A stretch of 64,000 nt of DNA from Melastoma dodecandrum. Lineage: Eukaryota > Streptophyta > Magnoliopsida > Myrtales > Melastomataceae. A program made the translations under genes and the position numbers. Shown here in pieces: positions 1 through 8,014 of the stretch. The number at the start of each line of letters is the position of its first letter. Positions within the stretch are counted from its first letter, which is position 1. A model generated the notes under the pieces. The model did not search any database, had not been told where the DNA came from, and saw only the letters and a program-made list of their open reading frames with translations. Location of the stretch: NCBI GenBank assembly GCA_029817715.1, contig JARUPY010000292.1, positions 2,572,001-2,636,000 of the forward strand, written 5' to 3'.

Positions 1-125
1 ACCAGCTCCGAGAGGGACCCACAGGCGCGCGCCTCGATTCCCTCCTCGGCCAGGATGGTCGCGGCGACCGCGGCGTCGCGGCCGAGGGGGGCGAAGACCA
101 GCGTCGGCCGTTCAGCCTCAGGCAT
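1..125 (-). CDS. sensor histidine kinase or regulator, N-terminal fragment
   Basis: Only the first 41 codons are in the window; the gene runs off the left edge. The start ATG overlaps the end of the kaiC-like gene by 8 bases (ATGCCTGA), so the two are translationally coupled. The visible N-terminus begins MPEAERPTLVFAPLG and continues with an alternating hydrophobic pattern that looks like the first strand and helix of a receiver-like or sensor domain. In related bacteria a kaiC-like gene is commonly followed by a PAS or histidine kinase gene of the general stress or light response, and that is the basis for the name. No catalytic part is visible. Confidence 0.5.
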   Translation of the reverse strand, partial: MPEAERPTLVFAPLGRDAAVAATILAEEGIEARACGSLSEL

Positions 126-1620
126 GGGGATCGCGGGCAGGCCGCAGCGCCGAGGGCTGCCCTTCGAAGGTCGGGACGCCGGTCATGATCCCTCGGAACT
201 CACGAAGCGGCTCGCCAACTTGGATCCCGGAGGATTGGATCCGCAATTCCCGGATCGTGTCCTCATGGCCGCCGGTCCGCTTCTTCACCACCGAGATCGC
301 CCGGCGCAAGCGGCCATCGGCCTCGAAGGTACGGAACAGCAGGATCGTGTCGCTGAGGTAGGTCAGGTCGACGTTCGCGGCCATTGCCCCGATCATGCCG
401 TGCTGGGCCAGGATCAGGAGGGTGATGACGCCCCGCTGATTCAGGTAGGTCAGAAGCTCGTGCATCTGCAGGAGCAGGTAATTCTCCTCCGGCATGGCAT
501 TGTGATAGCCGGTCAGGCTGTCGATCACGACGGTCTTCACGTCCCCGCGCTCGACGGCGTTCTGGACGATGTCGGCGAGTTCGCCCGGCGAGACTTCCGC
601 CGGATCGATCTGCTCGACCCGAAGGTGGCCGGACGCGATCGCATCGTCCAGCGGCATGCCGAGGCTGCGGGCCCGGCGGAGCAGGACGTTCGCGGTCTCG
701 TCGAAGCTCAGGATGAGCACCTTCTCGCCACGCGCCACCGAGGCGGTCACGCCCGTCAACGCGACCGTCGACTTGCCGACACCCGAGGGGCCGATCAGCA
801 TCGTGCTCGTCCCGCGGTCGAGGCCGCCTCCGAGCAGGCGATCGAGGCCGGCATTCCCGGTCCCGCATTGCGCGTCGTCCGACGTGCCGTCGTGATCCGC
901 CGCGACCAGCCGGGGGAACACGGTGAGGCCGCCCCGCCGGATGACGTAGTCATGGTAGCCGCCCCGGAACGCCGTGCCGCGCATCTTGATCACCCGCAGG
1001 CGCCGCCGCTCACCGCCGTAGAGCGGCGCGAGTTGCTCCAAACGGATCACCGCGTGGCTGAGGCTGTGTAGGTTCAGGTCGTCCGCCTCGGCGGTCAGGT
1101 CGTCGAGGAGCAGCGCTGTCGTGTTCTGGATGAGCAGGAAGCTGCGGAGCGCGTGAACCTGCCTGCGGTAGCGAAGGGATCCGTCGGAGAGCAGCCGGAT
1201 CTCGGAGAGGCTGTCGAACACGATCCGTTGTGGCTTCACCCGCTCGATCTCGGCCATGGCCAGACGGATCGTCTCGCCGAGTTCAAGGTCAGAAGTGTGG
1301 ACGAGGCTCTGCTGCTGCTTAGGGTCCAGGCTGAGTTCCGGTGGGACCAGTTCGAAAATCTCGATGCCGTCGAGGGACCAGCCGTGGCGCTGTGCGACGT
1401 TCAGCAGTTCGCGCTTGCTCTCCGACAGGGTGATGTAGAGGCAGCGCTCGCCGCGCGTCACGCCATCGAGCAGGAACTGCATCCCCAGCGTCGTCTTGCC
1501 GGAGCCAGGTCGACCCTCGATCAGGTGCGAGCGCTGCGACGCGTAGCCGCCGTCCAGGATGTGGTCGAGGCCGGTCACACCAGTTGAGACCGGTGCGGCG
1601 TCCTGATCGATCGAGGCCAT
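118..1620 (-). CDS. kaiC: KaiC-like double-domain ATPase
   Basis: 500 aa with two RecA-like domains, as in circadian KaiC. Domain 1 has Walker A GRPGSGKT at residues 36-43 and Walker B around RIVFD (132-136). Domain 2 has Walker A GPSGVGKS at 277-284 and Walker B TVVID at 363-367. The acidic catalytic position is SES in domain 1 and DE (308-309) in domain 2. A GGGAG sequence lies six bases before the ATG. No kaiA or kaiB is seen here. In non-cyanobacteria such KaiC proteins usually act with a histidine kinase in stress or light signalling rather than a clock; the overlapping downstream kinase-like gene fits that. The family is certain, the pathway inferred. Confidence 0.92.
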   Translation of the reverse strand: MASIDQDAAPVSTGVTGLDHILDGGYASQRSHLIEGRPGSGKTTLGMQFLLDGVTRGERCLYITLSESKRELLNVAQRHGWSLDGIEIFELVPPELSLDPKQQQSLVHTSDLELGETIRLAMAEIERVKPQRIVFDSLSEIRLLSDGSLRYRRQVHALRSFLLIQNTTALLLDDLTAEADDLNLHSLSHAVIRLEQLAPLYGGERRRLRVIKMRGTAFRGGYHDYVIRRGGLTVFPRLVAADHDGTSDDAQCGTGNAGLDRLLGGGLDRGTSTMLIGPSGVGKSTVALTGVTASVARGEKVLILSFDETANVLLRRARSLGMPLDDAIASGHLRVEQIDPAEVSPGELADIVQNAVERGDVKTVVIDSLTGYHNAMPEENYLLLQMHELLTYLNQRGVITLLILAQHGMIGAMAANVDLTYLSDTILLFRTFEADGRLRRAISVVKKRTGGHEDTIRELRIQSSGIQVGEPLREFRGIMTGVPTFEGQPSALRPARDPHA

Positions 1621-1740
1621 CAGGCACTCCCTGCCGCCGTCGGCGTGAAATCGTCCGCCCCGCGACTGCCTTAGCGCAGCGACGGCGCCGCGTACACGAA
1701 GTCCTGGCGCGCCGATCGGCGCGGTCGCCCGGAGAGCGGG

Positions 1741-2124
1741 TCAATCGTCGGAGCGCGCGGGCGCACAGCAGCCGGAGGGGTCGGCACCCGGTTCGCCGAC
1801 CGCGGCCGCCCTGATGACGTCCGCGCACAGTTCGGGGCGGCCGCCGCAGCAATCGTCCAGCAGGTACCTCATCAGGGCGCCGAGGGCTTCCGGTACCGCT
1901 GTGTAGATCACGGAGTTCGCCTGCCGCTTCGACCGGGCCAAGCCCGCCTGCTCCAGCTGGGCGAGGTGGAACGACATCGTCGAGGGCGTACCGCCCACGT
2001 CCTTCGCGATGTGGCCGGCGGCGAGGCCGGCGGGATGGCTCCGCAGCAGCGCGCGCACGACCTTCAGCCGCGTCTCCTGCGCGAGCGCGACCAGCACGGT
2101 CAAGGCCTCCGGGTCGTTTAGCAT
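1741..2124 (-). CDS. ArsR-family metalloregulator
   Basis: 127 aa winged-helix repressor of the ArsR type. The recognition region reads GHIAKDVGGTPSTMSFHLAQL near residues 37-57 (position estimated). The C-terminus is rich in cysteine (DDCCGG, ELC, GCCAP), a plausible arsenite or soft-metal site. No ars resistance gene lies beside it: it stands between the kaiC-like gene and a divergent sigma-factor gene 77 bases away. A perfect inverted repeat lies just upstream of its start (2134-2151) and probably serves for autoregulation. Because the spacer is shared, the sigma gene could be under the same control; this is inference. Confidence 0.88.
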   Translation of the reverse strand: MLNDPEALTVLVALAQETRLKVVRALLRSHPAGLAAGHIAKDVGGTPSTMSFHLAQLEQAGLARSKRQANSVIYTAVPEALGALMRYLLDDCCGGRPELCADVIRAAAVGEPGADPSGCCAPARSDD

Positions 2125-2133
2125 GGGTTCATG

Positions 2134-2151
2134 TTTCGATTGCTATCGAAA
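2134..2151. promoter_or_regulatory. probable ArsR operator (inverted repeat)
   Basis: Perfect 7-bp inverted repeat TTTCGAT-tgct-ATCGAAA, ten bases upstream of the arsR start and 51 bases upstream of the divergent sigma-factor start. Size and position suit an ArsR dimer. Binding is inferred. Confidence 0.6.
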
Positions 2152-2201
2152 TTGGAAAAACTACAAACAGTGCAGCTTGCACGGATCAGGTCATTTTCAG
2201 C

Positions 2202-2900
2202 ATGGGCACTGGAGCGCAACAAAATTTTGACGGTTGCGAGGCGCGAGACGGGAGCGAAATACTTAACCACGATCTGTCGCGTTACCTGGCCGCGCCGCTG
2301 CGGGCGTATTTCAGCCACATCGGGGGCGAGCCGTTACCCGCGGCGCTGGCCGATCAGGTCGCCCGATTCGAAACCGCCTTCGCGCGGCAAGGAAGGACGG
2401 TTGCGATCGAGTTCCGCGACGACTTGGTCAGGGCGCTGCCGGCCCTGCGCACATTCGCGCTCTCGCTGACCGGTGACATCACCCGGGCCGACGACCTCGT
2501 GCAGGAGACCTTCGCCCGGGCCTGGGCGAAGTGGCACCACTTCACGCCCGGCACGAACTTCAGCGCGTGGCTGTTCACGATCCTGCGCAACCAACTCTAT
2601 TCCGAGATGAGGAAGCGCAAGCGCGAGGTAGAAGACGCGGAGGGCGTGCAGGCCGGCAAGCTCATGGCGCCGGCCGACCAGGAGGACGCCAGCACGCTGA
2701 AGGTCGTCTGGGACAGGATCGGCGGCCTGCCCGAGGCGCAGCGGCGGGCCCTGCTGCTGGTGGGCGCGGAGGGGCGGACTTATGAGGAGGCCGCGGCCCT
2801 GCTCGGCTGCCAGGTCGGCACGGTCAAAAGCCGGGTCAGCCGGGCGCGGGCGCACCTCGTCGAGCAACTCGGCATGGAGCGGGCCTTTCACACGGCCTGA
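2202..2900 (+). CDS. EcfG-like sigma factor with NepR-like N-terminal extension
   Basis: 232 aa. From about residue 65 on it is an ECF sigma factor of the EcfG (general stress response) type: region 2 contains TRADDLVQETFARAWAK and NFSAWLFTILRNQLYSE; region 4 contains AQRRALLLVGAEGRTYEEAA and GCQVGTVKSRVSRARAHL. Residues about 30-56 precede the sigma domain and read LRAYFSHIGGEPLPAALADQ followed by VARFE. This has the spacing of the NepR anti-sigma core (LRA, EPxP, then a leucine-rich helix ending in E). Canonical EcfG proteins are about 180-200 aa and lack it. The protein may be a self-inhibited sigma factor. A ribosome-binding site is not obvious at the ATG. Confidence 0.85.
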   Translation: MGTGAQQNFDGCEARDGSEILNHDLSRYLAAPLRAYFSHIGGEPLPAALADQVARFETAFARQGRTVAIEFRDDLVRALPALRTFALSLTGDITRADDLVQETFARAWAKWHHFTPGTNFSAWLFTILRNQLYSEMRKRKREVEDAEGVQAGKLMAPADQEDASTLKVVWDRIGGLPEAQRRALLLVGAEGRTYEEAAALLGCQVGTVKSRVSRARAHLVEQLGMERAFHTA

Positions 2901-3154
2901 GACGACCGCGCCGCATTGGCCCCCGTGAGGTCGCGCAAGGCCCCAAGGTGCCCTCCGGAGGCCGATCGGATCGGGTGCTGCCTCCGCCGACCCCGCCGGT
3001 CATGCGCGACTTCGGGCCGTCGCCGTCCGCGGCGGACGCATCCTCGTCCATGCGCGCCGGCGCGATCCCGACGCCCGACCACGCATGAAAAGGCCCGCCG
3101 CGGCCGGGGCCGGGCGGACCTGTCTCGAACGCCGGCCGGGGGGCGCCGGCAGCG

Positions 3155-3571
3155 TCAGTCGATGACCTCGACGATGCGGTGTCCGCGATCGACCAGGACC
3201 GGCTGGTCGTTCACGATGGTGTAGCGGTAGCCCGGACGCACCCGGTACTCGGTGGGCACGTCGTAGTAGGTAACGCCGTCGGCGGGCAGCACCGTGCCGA
3301 CCTGGACCGGCCCGCCCCAGCTGTACGACCGCACGCCACGCTCGCGGACGTAGCTGCGGAAGCGGGGACGGTCGTCGAGGCCGAGGATGCCCCCTACCGT
3401 TCCGGTGGCCGCGCCGACCGCACCGCCGACGATGCCGCCGACCGGACCAGCCGCGGCCGAGCCGGCCTCGGCACCCTCGGCCGCGCCGCGCAGGGTGCCC
3501 TGCGCCTGGGCCGCCAGCGGAAGCGCCAGCATGCCGGCCGTGGCTAGTGCGAGAAGGGTCTTGTTGGTCAT
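3155..3571 (-). CDS. secreted DUF1236-type protein
   Basis: 138 aa. Start at MTNKTLLALATAG, chosen because a clear signal peptide ends at AAQAQG and AGGAGA lies upstream. A glycine/alanine-rich stretch (GGIVGGAVGAATGTVGGILG) follows, the kind that inserts in or lies against membranes, then a C-terminal domain with YRVRPGYRYTIVNDQPVLVD, the conserved core of DUF1236. Such proteins are common, often in several copies, in Rhizobiales. Function unknown; periplasmic or surface location likely. It is followed by two more small secreted proteins on the same strand. Confidence 0.8.
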   Translation of the reverse strand: MTNKTLLALATAGMLALPLAAQAQGTLRGAAEGAEAGSAAAGPVGGIVGGAVGAATGTVGGILGLDDRPRFRSYVRERGVRSYSWGGPVQVGTVLPADGVTYYDVPTEYRVRPGYRYTIVNDQPVLVDRGHRIVEVID

Positions 3572-3615
3572 GTTCAGCTCTCCTGTGACGTCAGGGGGAA
3601 AGGGGCCACGGGGCC

Positions 3616-3855
3616 TCAGTTGCAGCCTTCCTTGTGGATCGTCTTTGAGTTGCCCATGCCGTCCTCCTTGTGGACGGTCTTCGAACCGCAATCGACGGTT
3701 CCGGTGGTGACCTCGCGCCGCTCCACGACGGTGTCGCGGTGATCGACGACGGCGGGTCCGTCGCGGCGCACGACGGTGGTCTCCTCGGCCATCGTGGCGG
3801 TGGACAGACCGGTCAGGGCGGCAAGGGCGAAGCCCGCGACAAAGATCTTACGCAT
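3616..3855 (-). CDS. small secreted protein, unknown function
   Basis: 79 aa beginning MRKIFVAGFALAAL with a signal peptide cleaved near TMAEE, and GGAGAG upstream of the ATG. The mature part is charged, with RRDGPAVVDHRDTVVERRE, followed by GTVDCGSKTVHKEDGMGNSK and a final Cys. Two cysteines could form a disulfide. Lies 44 bases upstream of the DUF1236 gene on the same strand and may be cotranscribed. No function recognised. Confidence 0.6.
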   Translation of the reverse strand: MRKIFVAGFALAALTGLSTATMAEETTVVRRDGPAVVDHRDTVVERREVTTGTVDCGSKTVHKEDGMGNSKTIHKEGCN

Positions 3856-4146
3856 CGAACTCTCCAGGAATCGGTTCAGCAACTGCCGATGCGGAGAAAA
3901 GCGCGATGTCTTCCTTCGGTTCCGCAACGGGAAGGATCAAAATTTGTGCAGAGTTAGACAGAAATGAACAGTCTATGAACAGATCGATTGTCCAGATGGA
4001 ACGCGGATGACGATGGAATTACCTTAGCGCCGATCTTGAAATCACGAAATCGTGCGTTGCCGTTGGACGATGGATCGCCTCGGCACGCCGATCCGCGCCG
4101 CATCCTGGGACGCGGGACCCGTCCCTCGACGGGCCCCGCAGCGGCT

Positions 4147-4431
4147 TCAGTACCCGTAACCGTAGGGGCGGCCGTAACCGTAGCCGCGCCCGTAGCCATA
4201 GCGGCTCGGCCGGTAGCCGTAGCGCGGGCCGTAGCCGTAGCCGCGCCCATAGCCGTAGCCGCGATGACGGTAGGCCTGCGAAGCCAGCGCGCCCGCGGCG
4301 AGGCCGCCGACCACGCCGGCCGCGATGGCGCCCTCACCCCGAGCCTCGGCGGGAGCGGGCGTGCCCACGAGGGTGGTGAGCCCGAGGAGCGCGGCGGCGG
4401 AGAGGGTGGCAATCTTCGTCGAGATGTTCAC
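4147..4431 (-). CDS. Gly/Tyr-rich secreted protein
   Basis: 94 aa if started at GTG 4431 (NISTKIATLSAAALLGL), with GGAG seven bases upstream. A signal peptide ends near APAEARG. After a short GAIAAGVVGGLAAGALAS stretch (glycine-zipper-like) comes a C-terminus made almost only of repeated GYGYGRG, GYGPRYGYRP and similar units. Low-complexity GY repeats of this sort occur in many small cell-envelope proteins of Rhizobiales. Function unknown. The longer open frame upstream lacks a ribosome-binding site and is probably not translated. Confidence 0.65.
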   Translation of the reverse strand: MNISTKIATLSAAALLGLTTLVGTPAPAEARGEGAIAAGVVGGLAAGALASQAYRHRGYGYGRGYGYGPRYGYRPSRYGYGRGYGYGRPYGYGY

Positions 4432-4722
4432 GAGGGCACTCCGTACTGATGCGTTGCGCGCAAGGTTTCGCCGGACGATGGACGGGGTCGTCGGTGCGTT
4501 TCGTCCAATTCCGATGGTCCGGTGGTTGCGGTCACGCCAGTAAGACGGAATGCGATATTTCGTTCCACCGGTGCCGGCCACCGCGCGACGGCATGGCGTT
4601 ACCGAACCGCGACGCCGGTCCTGTCATCCGCAGGCTCCGGACCGGATGCGCCTCCCTTCGGACTTATGGGCGGCGTCCGACCGTGACACGACGGCCACGG
4701 GACGGTCACAAAGCGTGACCTT

Positions 4723-4757
4723 GGCAGGAACGGAGTGGGGCGACAGCCGTTCCTGCC
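4723..4757. promoter_or_regulatory. palindrome with sigma-EcfG-like promoter match
   Basis: Perfect 11-bp inverted repeat, GGCAGGAACGG at 4723-4733 and CCGTTCCTGCC at 4747-4757, with a 13-base spacer. It contains GGAAC (4727-4731), 16 bases, then CGTT (4748-4751), which is the EcfG promoter consensus; because the element is symmetric the same match reads on both strands. It could therefore be a promoter, a hairpin, or both. The rest of 4432-4760 holds nothing else recognised. Confidence 0.4.
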
Positions 4758-4760
4758 GCG

Positions 4761-5225
4761 ATGACCAACCCTGTGGCTCTCATAGGTGCAATCCTGGCCG
4801 CGGTCGCGCTTTGGGCGGGCGTCTACACCGCCCTGTTGCCGAAGCACGCGCCCGCGTCCTCCGACGACGGGGTGGTGAGCGCACCCGAGAGCGTGACGCT
4901 CGCAGATTTCGAACTGGAAGCGCCGCCGCAACGACGTTGGGGCGACGTTCCGCGGGAGGCCCTGGCCTCGGCCTCGGCCGGCGATTTGCCGGTGCGCGAC
5001 GAGGCCCTCTCCACGGCCGGAAGGCCGGATTTGAGCGGCGCGCGCAGTGGCGATCGCCCGGGTGGCCCCAGTCGGATCCGCCGACCGGCGCGTCCGGACC
5101 TCGTCATCAGGCAGCACGTCCTACGGGGACGCGCGTACACGTCCCGGCGGGCCCATGCTCGGGCGCGGTACAGGCACAGGCCGGACCCCATACAGTTCAG
5201 CTTGGCGACGCGCTCCTCGTCCTGA
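4761..5225 (+). CDS. possible membrane-anchored protein (doubtful)
   Basis: 154 aa open frame starting MTNPVALIGAILAAVALWAG, a good single membrane helix, followed by APESVTLADFELEAPPQRRW. The second half is arginine-rich and looks like random GC-rich translation, so the true gene could be shorter or may have lost its original frame. No ribosome-binding site is visible; the ATG lies only nine bases after the palindrome at 4723-4757. Reported because the N-terminus looks real. Confidence 0.3.
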   Translation: MTNPVALIGAILAAVALWAGVYTALLPKHAPASSDDGVVSAPESVTLADFELEAPPQRRWGDVPREALASASAGDLPVRDEALSTAGRPDLSGARSGDRPGGPSRIRRPARPDLVIRQHVLRGRAYTSRRAHARARYRHRPDPIQFSLATRSSS

Positions 5226-5262
5226 ACCCGCCCTCGGGCGCCCTGGAGTCTCGCACGAGACG

Positions 5263-5288
5263 CCCCCTGCACCGTCGCGTGCAGGGGG
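5263..5288. terminator. strong hairpin, terminator-like
   Basis: CCCCCTGCAC at 5263-5272 pairs perfectly with GTGCAGGGGG at 5279-5288 over a six-base loop. There is no T-run on either side, so it may be a Rho-dependent end or another structural element. It closes the region downstream of the 4761 frame. Confidence 0.45.
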
Positions 5289-5416
5289 AGGGGCCCCGAT
5301 GATCGGGCGTTTTGCGAGGCGCTTAATCGCGAGGCCGATGGGAACGCTATGGCGAGCCTAGCCGTATGACTCGGTCGGCCCGGTCCAAGGCCGCATGATT
5401 TACATCGGGGGCATCA

Positions 5417-6118
5417 ATGCGCGTTCTCGTGCGCACGATCATGGCGGCCAGCCTGATCATGGCCGACGCCGCTCAGGCCGCGTCTTTGACCGCGACGCGG
5501 GGCGGCCGCGAAATTGAGGGCCAAGCCACGAATTACGAGGCGCGGCTCAAGAACATCCTCGACCGCGATGAGAGGAACTGGAGGCGTCTGTCGGCCTCGA
5601 TCTGCGCCGGCTGCGGTTCGCCACCGCAGCCCTTGGAGATCGCGCGCGCCACGCCGCTGTCCGTGCAGGCGCAGCGCGCCGCGGCCGCGGCGACGCCGGC
5701 CCCTCCGGCCCCGAAGCTCGCCCTCCGTCCGGCTTCGGTGCAGAGCGCGGCGTTGCGGGAGTATGAAGGGGCGCCCACGCGGGTGGTCCGGTCCAAGCCC
5801 GCGCGCGCGCGCCTCATCGCGCAGGCGCGGCACGCTCGATATGCGCGCTTGCGCATGATCCGGCATCAGCGGCGCCTGGCTTACCTGCGCGCTCGGAAGG
5901 AGAGGGAAGCCCTGATCGCCGCGAAGATGCGGCACGCGGCTCATCGGATCAGGCTGGCGGGTCTGATCGGCGTTCCGGGAAGCGGGCCGGGCGTCGCGGG
6001 TGGCGAGCGTCGTCCGACGCCGCTCCCGCCGCAGCGACCGGACACGCTGTGCGCCGACGATCGCGGGCTCGCGACCACCGAGCCGCGATCCTCGTCGGTC
6101 TGTGTCAGCCCCCGCTGA
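5417..6118 (+). CDS. secreted protein with WRRLS-C-x-GCG motif
   Basis: 233 aa, not assigned to a known family. Residues 1-22 are a signal peptide ending at AQAAS. Residues 55-67 read WRRLSASICAGCG, with two cysteines (63 and 66) in C-x-x-C spacing. A proline/alanine-rich linker follows, then a strongly basic helix region (about 120-175) with many Arg and His, and a low-complexity tail. A second protein in this window (61442-61984) has the same layout and the motif WRRLSGSLCSGCG. The CxxC could bind a metal or form a disulfide in the periplasm. GGGGG precedes the ATG by five bases. Confidence 0.65.
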   Translation: MRVLVRTIMAASLIMADAAQAASLTATRGGREIEGQATNYEARLKNILDRDERNWRRLSASICAGCGSPPQPLEIARATPLSVQAQRAAAAATPAPPAPKLALRPASVQSAALREYEGAPTRVVRSKPARARLIAQARHARYARLRMIRHQRRLAYLRARKEREALIAAKMRHAAHRIRLAGLIGVPGSGPGVAGGERRPTPLPPQRPDTLCADDRGLATTEPRSSSVCVSPR

Positions 6119-6320
6119 TCGCGATCCGCCTCGCCACAGCGCACCGACACCACGCCCAGCCTGCGCCGCGCAGGGGTGCAGGCCGCCCTTCGCCGATGCC
6201 AGTGCGCAAGGGTCACAGGCTGACGCGCGGCCCGCATCACAGTCCCGCCGTGATCGGCGCGCCACCTGCAGGCGATCGCGGCGGCGACCGCCATTCATGC
6301 CTCCGCCCGGAGTACCACGC

Positions 6321-6524
6321 GTGCTGAACACCATCCTGGCGCTACTGGCCGTCCTCGCCGTCATGGTCGCCCACGCAGTCTACCGGCTCGTGCGCCTGCC
6401 CTTCCGACTCCTGCGCGGCCTGTTCCGAAACGAACGCAAGCCGGCCCCGCCGACGGCCCGCTCATCCAGCGCCGGCATGATGCTGTCGGCCGCATCGCGT
6501 CCCGGCCAAGCCCGCCGCCGGTGA
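6321..6524 (+). CDS. small membrane protein
   Basis: 67 aa from GTG 6321, with GGAG eight bases before. It begins LNTILALLAVLAVMVAHAVY, one membrane helix, followed by a basic stretch RLVRLPFRLLRGLFRNERK, which obeys the positive-inside rule, and a disordered tail. Function unknown. The frame is also open upstream but without a credible start. Confidence 0.4.
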   Translation: MLNTILALLAVLAVMVAHAVYRLVRLPFRLLRGLFRNERKPAPPTARSSSAGMMLSAASRPGQARRR

Positions 6525-6647
6525 GCCGGACGACCGCGCCCGCCGACCCATGTCCGGATCGGGCGGCGGGGCCGAGCCGGCCGCGCACGCGCCGCGGCCT
6601 GGCCGCGCGACCGACATAGGCCCGGGCAACCCTGGGAGCACCCCGCA

Positions 6648-6914
6648 ATGACCATCGATCCGCTGGTCGCGGTGGGTGTGGTCACCGCCACCGCTGTCAC
6701 CGACGCCGCGTACGTTTTCTTCAACGCCGCCGTGGCCACCCGCCGGCGGATCCCGGCCGCGAACTGGTCGGCGTGCTGGTACCTCCTCTCCGCGTTCGCG
6801 GTCATCAGCTACACCGAGAACGGCGCGTACGTGGCCTTTGCCGCCCTCGGATCGTGGCTGGGGGCCTTCGCATCCGTCACGTGGCTCGTGCGCCCTGCGC
6901 CGCCGCCAGCCTGA
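6648..6914 (+). CDS. small conserved membrane protein
   Basis: 88 aa with two or three hydrophobic helices: VAVGVVTATAVTDAAYVFF, NWSACWYLLSAFAVISYTEN and YVAFAALGSWLGAFASVTWL. The sequence NAAVATRRRIPAANWSA followed by SYTEN is characteristic of a small conserved family of unknown function in Rhizobiales. GGGAGC lies upstream of the ATG. Inner membrane location is expected. Confidence 0.7.
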   Translation: MTIDPLVAVGVVTATAVTDAAYVFFNAAVATRRRIPAANWSACWYLLSAFAVISYTENGAYVAFAALGSWLGAFASVTWLVRPAPPPA

Positions 6915-7072
6915 CGCCGTTCGACCCGGCCGTGCCGACGACAGCGAAGGGCCGTCCCGCTCGGCACGAGCCGGGGGAACGGTGCCGTCGCGAACAGCGC
7001 ATCCGCGCGCCCGCCCTTTGCCCCACGCCTGATCCTGCGGACGCATCGATACGGCGCGGCGCTCAATCCGCG

Positions 7073-7486
7073 TCAGACCACGCGCACAGTCACGTCCATG
7101 TTGCCCCGCGTGGCGCGCGAGGAGGGAGAGACCTCCTCGTGCGCGATGCGGGCGAACGCCTCGATTTCGGCGCGGTCCCGATCCGACACCTCCAAAGTGG
7201 CCTCCAGGCGGAAGAAGCCGTCTTCCTCACGCCCGATGCCCACGTGGGCCGTGACGGACGAGGCGGCCAAGGGCGCCTTCCGCTCGCGTGCGACGCGCAG
7301 CAAGGCGTTCTCGAAGCAGGCCGCGTAGCCGGCCGCGAACAGTTGTTCGGGGTTGGTCGCGTGGCCCCCCGGGCCACCGAGTTCCTTGGGATGGGCCGGC
7401 GCATGGTCGAGCACCCCATCGGACGACGAGATACGCCCCTGGCGGCCCCCGACCGCGGTTGCCGTAGCCGTGTACATCGCCTTCAT
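7073..7486 (-). CDS. ohr: Ohr/OsmC-type peroxide-resistance protein lacking the second Cys
   Basis: 137 aa, start chosen at MKAMYTATATA with GGAGGG upstream. It has the Ohr fold signature: NPEQLFAAGYAACFENALL with the peroxidatic cysteine at residue 57, and SRATRGNMDVTV near the C-terminus. In Ohr the second, resolving cysteine lies just before that last motif (CPYS); here the codons read V-S-P-S-S, so residue 120 is serine. The lipoyl-dependent dithiol cycle of Ohr therefore could not run as usual. It could be a diverged family member with a one-cysteine mechanism. No OhrR regulator is adjacent. Confidence 0.85.
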   Translation of the reverse strand: MKAMYTATATAVGGRQGRISSSDGVLDHAPAHPKELGGPGGHATNPEQLFAAGYAACFENALLRVARERKAPLAASSVTAHVGIGREEDGFFRLEATLEVSDRDRAEIEAFARIAHEEVSPSSRATRGNMDVTVRVV

Positions 7487-7764
7487 CGCAAACCCTCCGA
7501 CGGGGGCGAGCGAGGGCCGGGCGCCCGCCGGCCCAGAGGTATCCGCGTGCACGGTCCCCCCGGGACCGGCGACGCGCGGACTCGCCCCGCCGGCGAGCAC
7601 GAGCACGGACGCCCGGCCCTGCGCTGGCCCTTTGCCGTCCCGCTCGCAGACTCCGGCCGTCGGATCGCCTCGCAGCTCGGATCGATGCGCGACCGGCTGA
7701 CGCCGAGGCGTTCATCCGGCGCTCAAGCCAAGCCGCTCAGGCTCTGATTTAGGGGGAGATTTGT

Positions 7765-7841
7765 TGGCGCACCCGACACGATTCGAACGTGTGACCTTTG
7801 CCTTCGGAGGGCAACGCTCTATCCAGCTGAGCTACGGGTGC
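7765..7841 (-). tRNA. tRNA-Arg (anticodon CCG)
   Basis: 77 nt including an encoded CCA. Acceptor arm GCACCCG pairs with CGGGTGC; D arm GCTC/GAGC; anticodon stem TTGCC/GGCAA around loop CTCCGAA, giving anticodon CCG (reads CGG); T arm with GTTCGAATC. CGG is a frequently used codon in this GC-rich genome. Confidence 0.95.
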
Positions 7842-8014
7842 AGGCCGTAGCCATTCCCTAGCCCAACCGCGCCGCCAGCGCAACGGCGCCGGCGCACGCC
7901 GACCACCAGCAGCGGTTCGGCGGCGGTCGTACCCGGTCGACATGGTCCGGCGCGCTGTAACCGCATCCGATGTTGCGGGTTCTCGTTCTGCAGAGGAGAC
8001 CCGGTAGGGGGGAC

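Noticed and set aside
4147..4260. Short tandem repeat that might be a CRISPR-like or satellite array
   Set aside because: Codes for the GYGYGRG repeats of a secreted protein; units are irregular and contain no spacers.
6965..6995. GGAAC motif as EcfG promoter near 6970
   Set aside because: No GTT at the required distance.
7765..7841. Integrated element at tRNA-Arg
   Set aside because: No integrase gene and no repeat of the tRNA 3' end was seen nearby.
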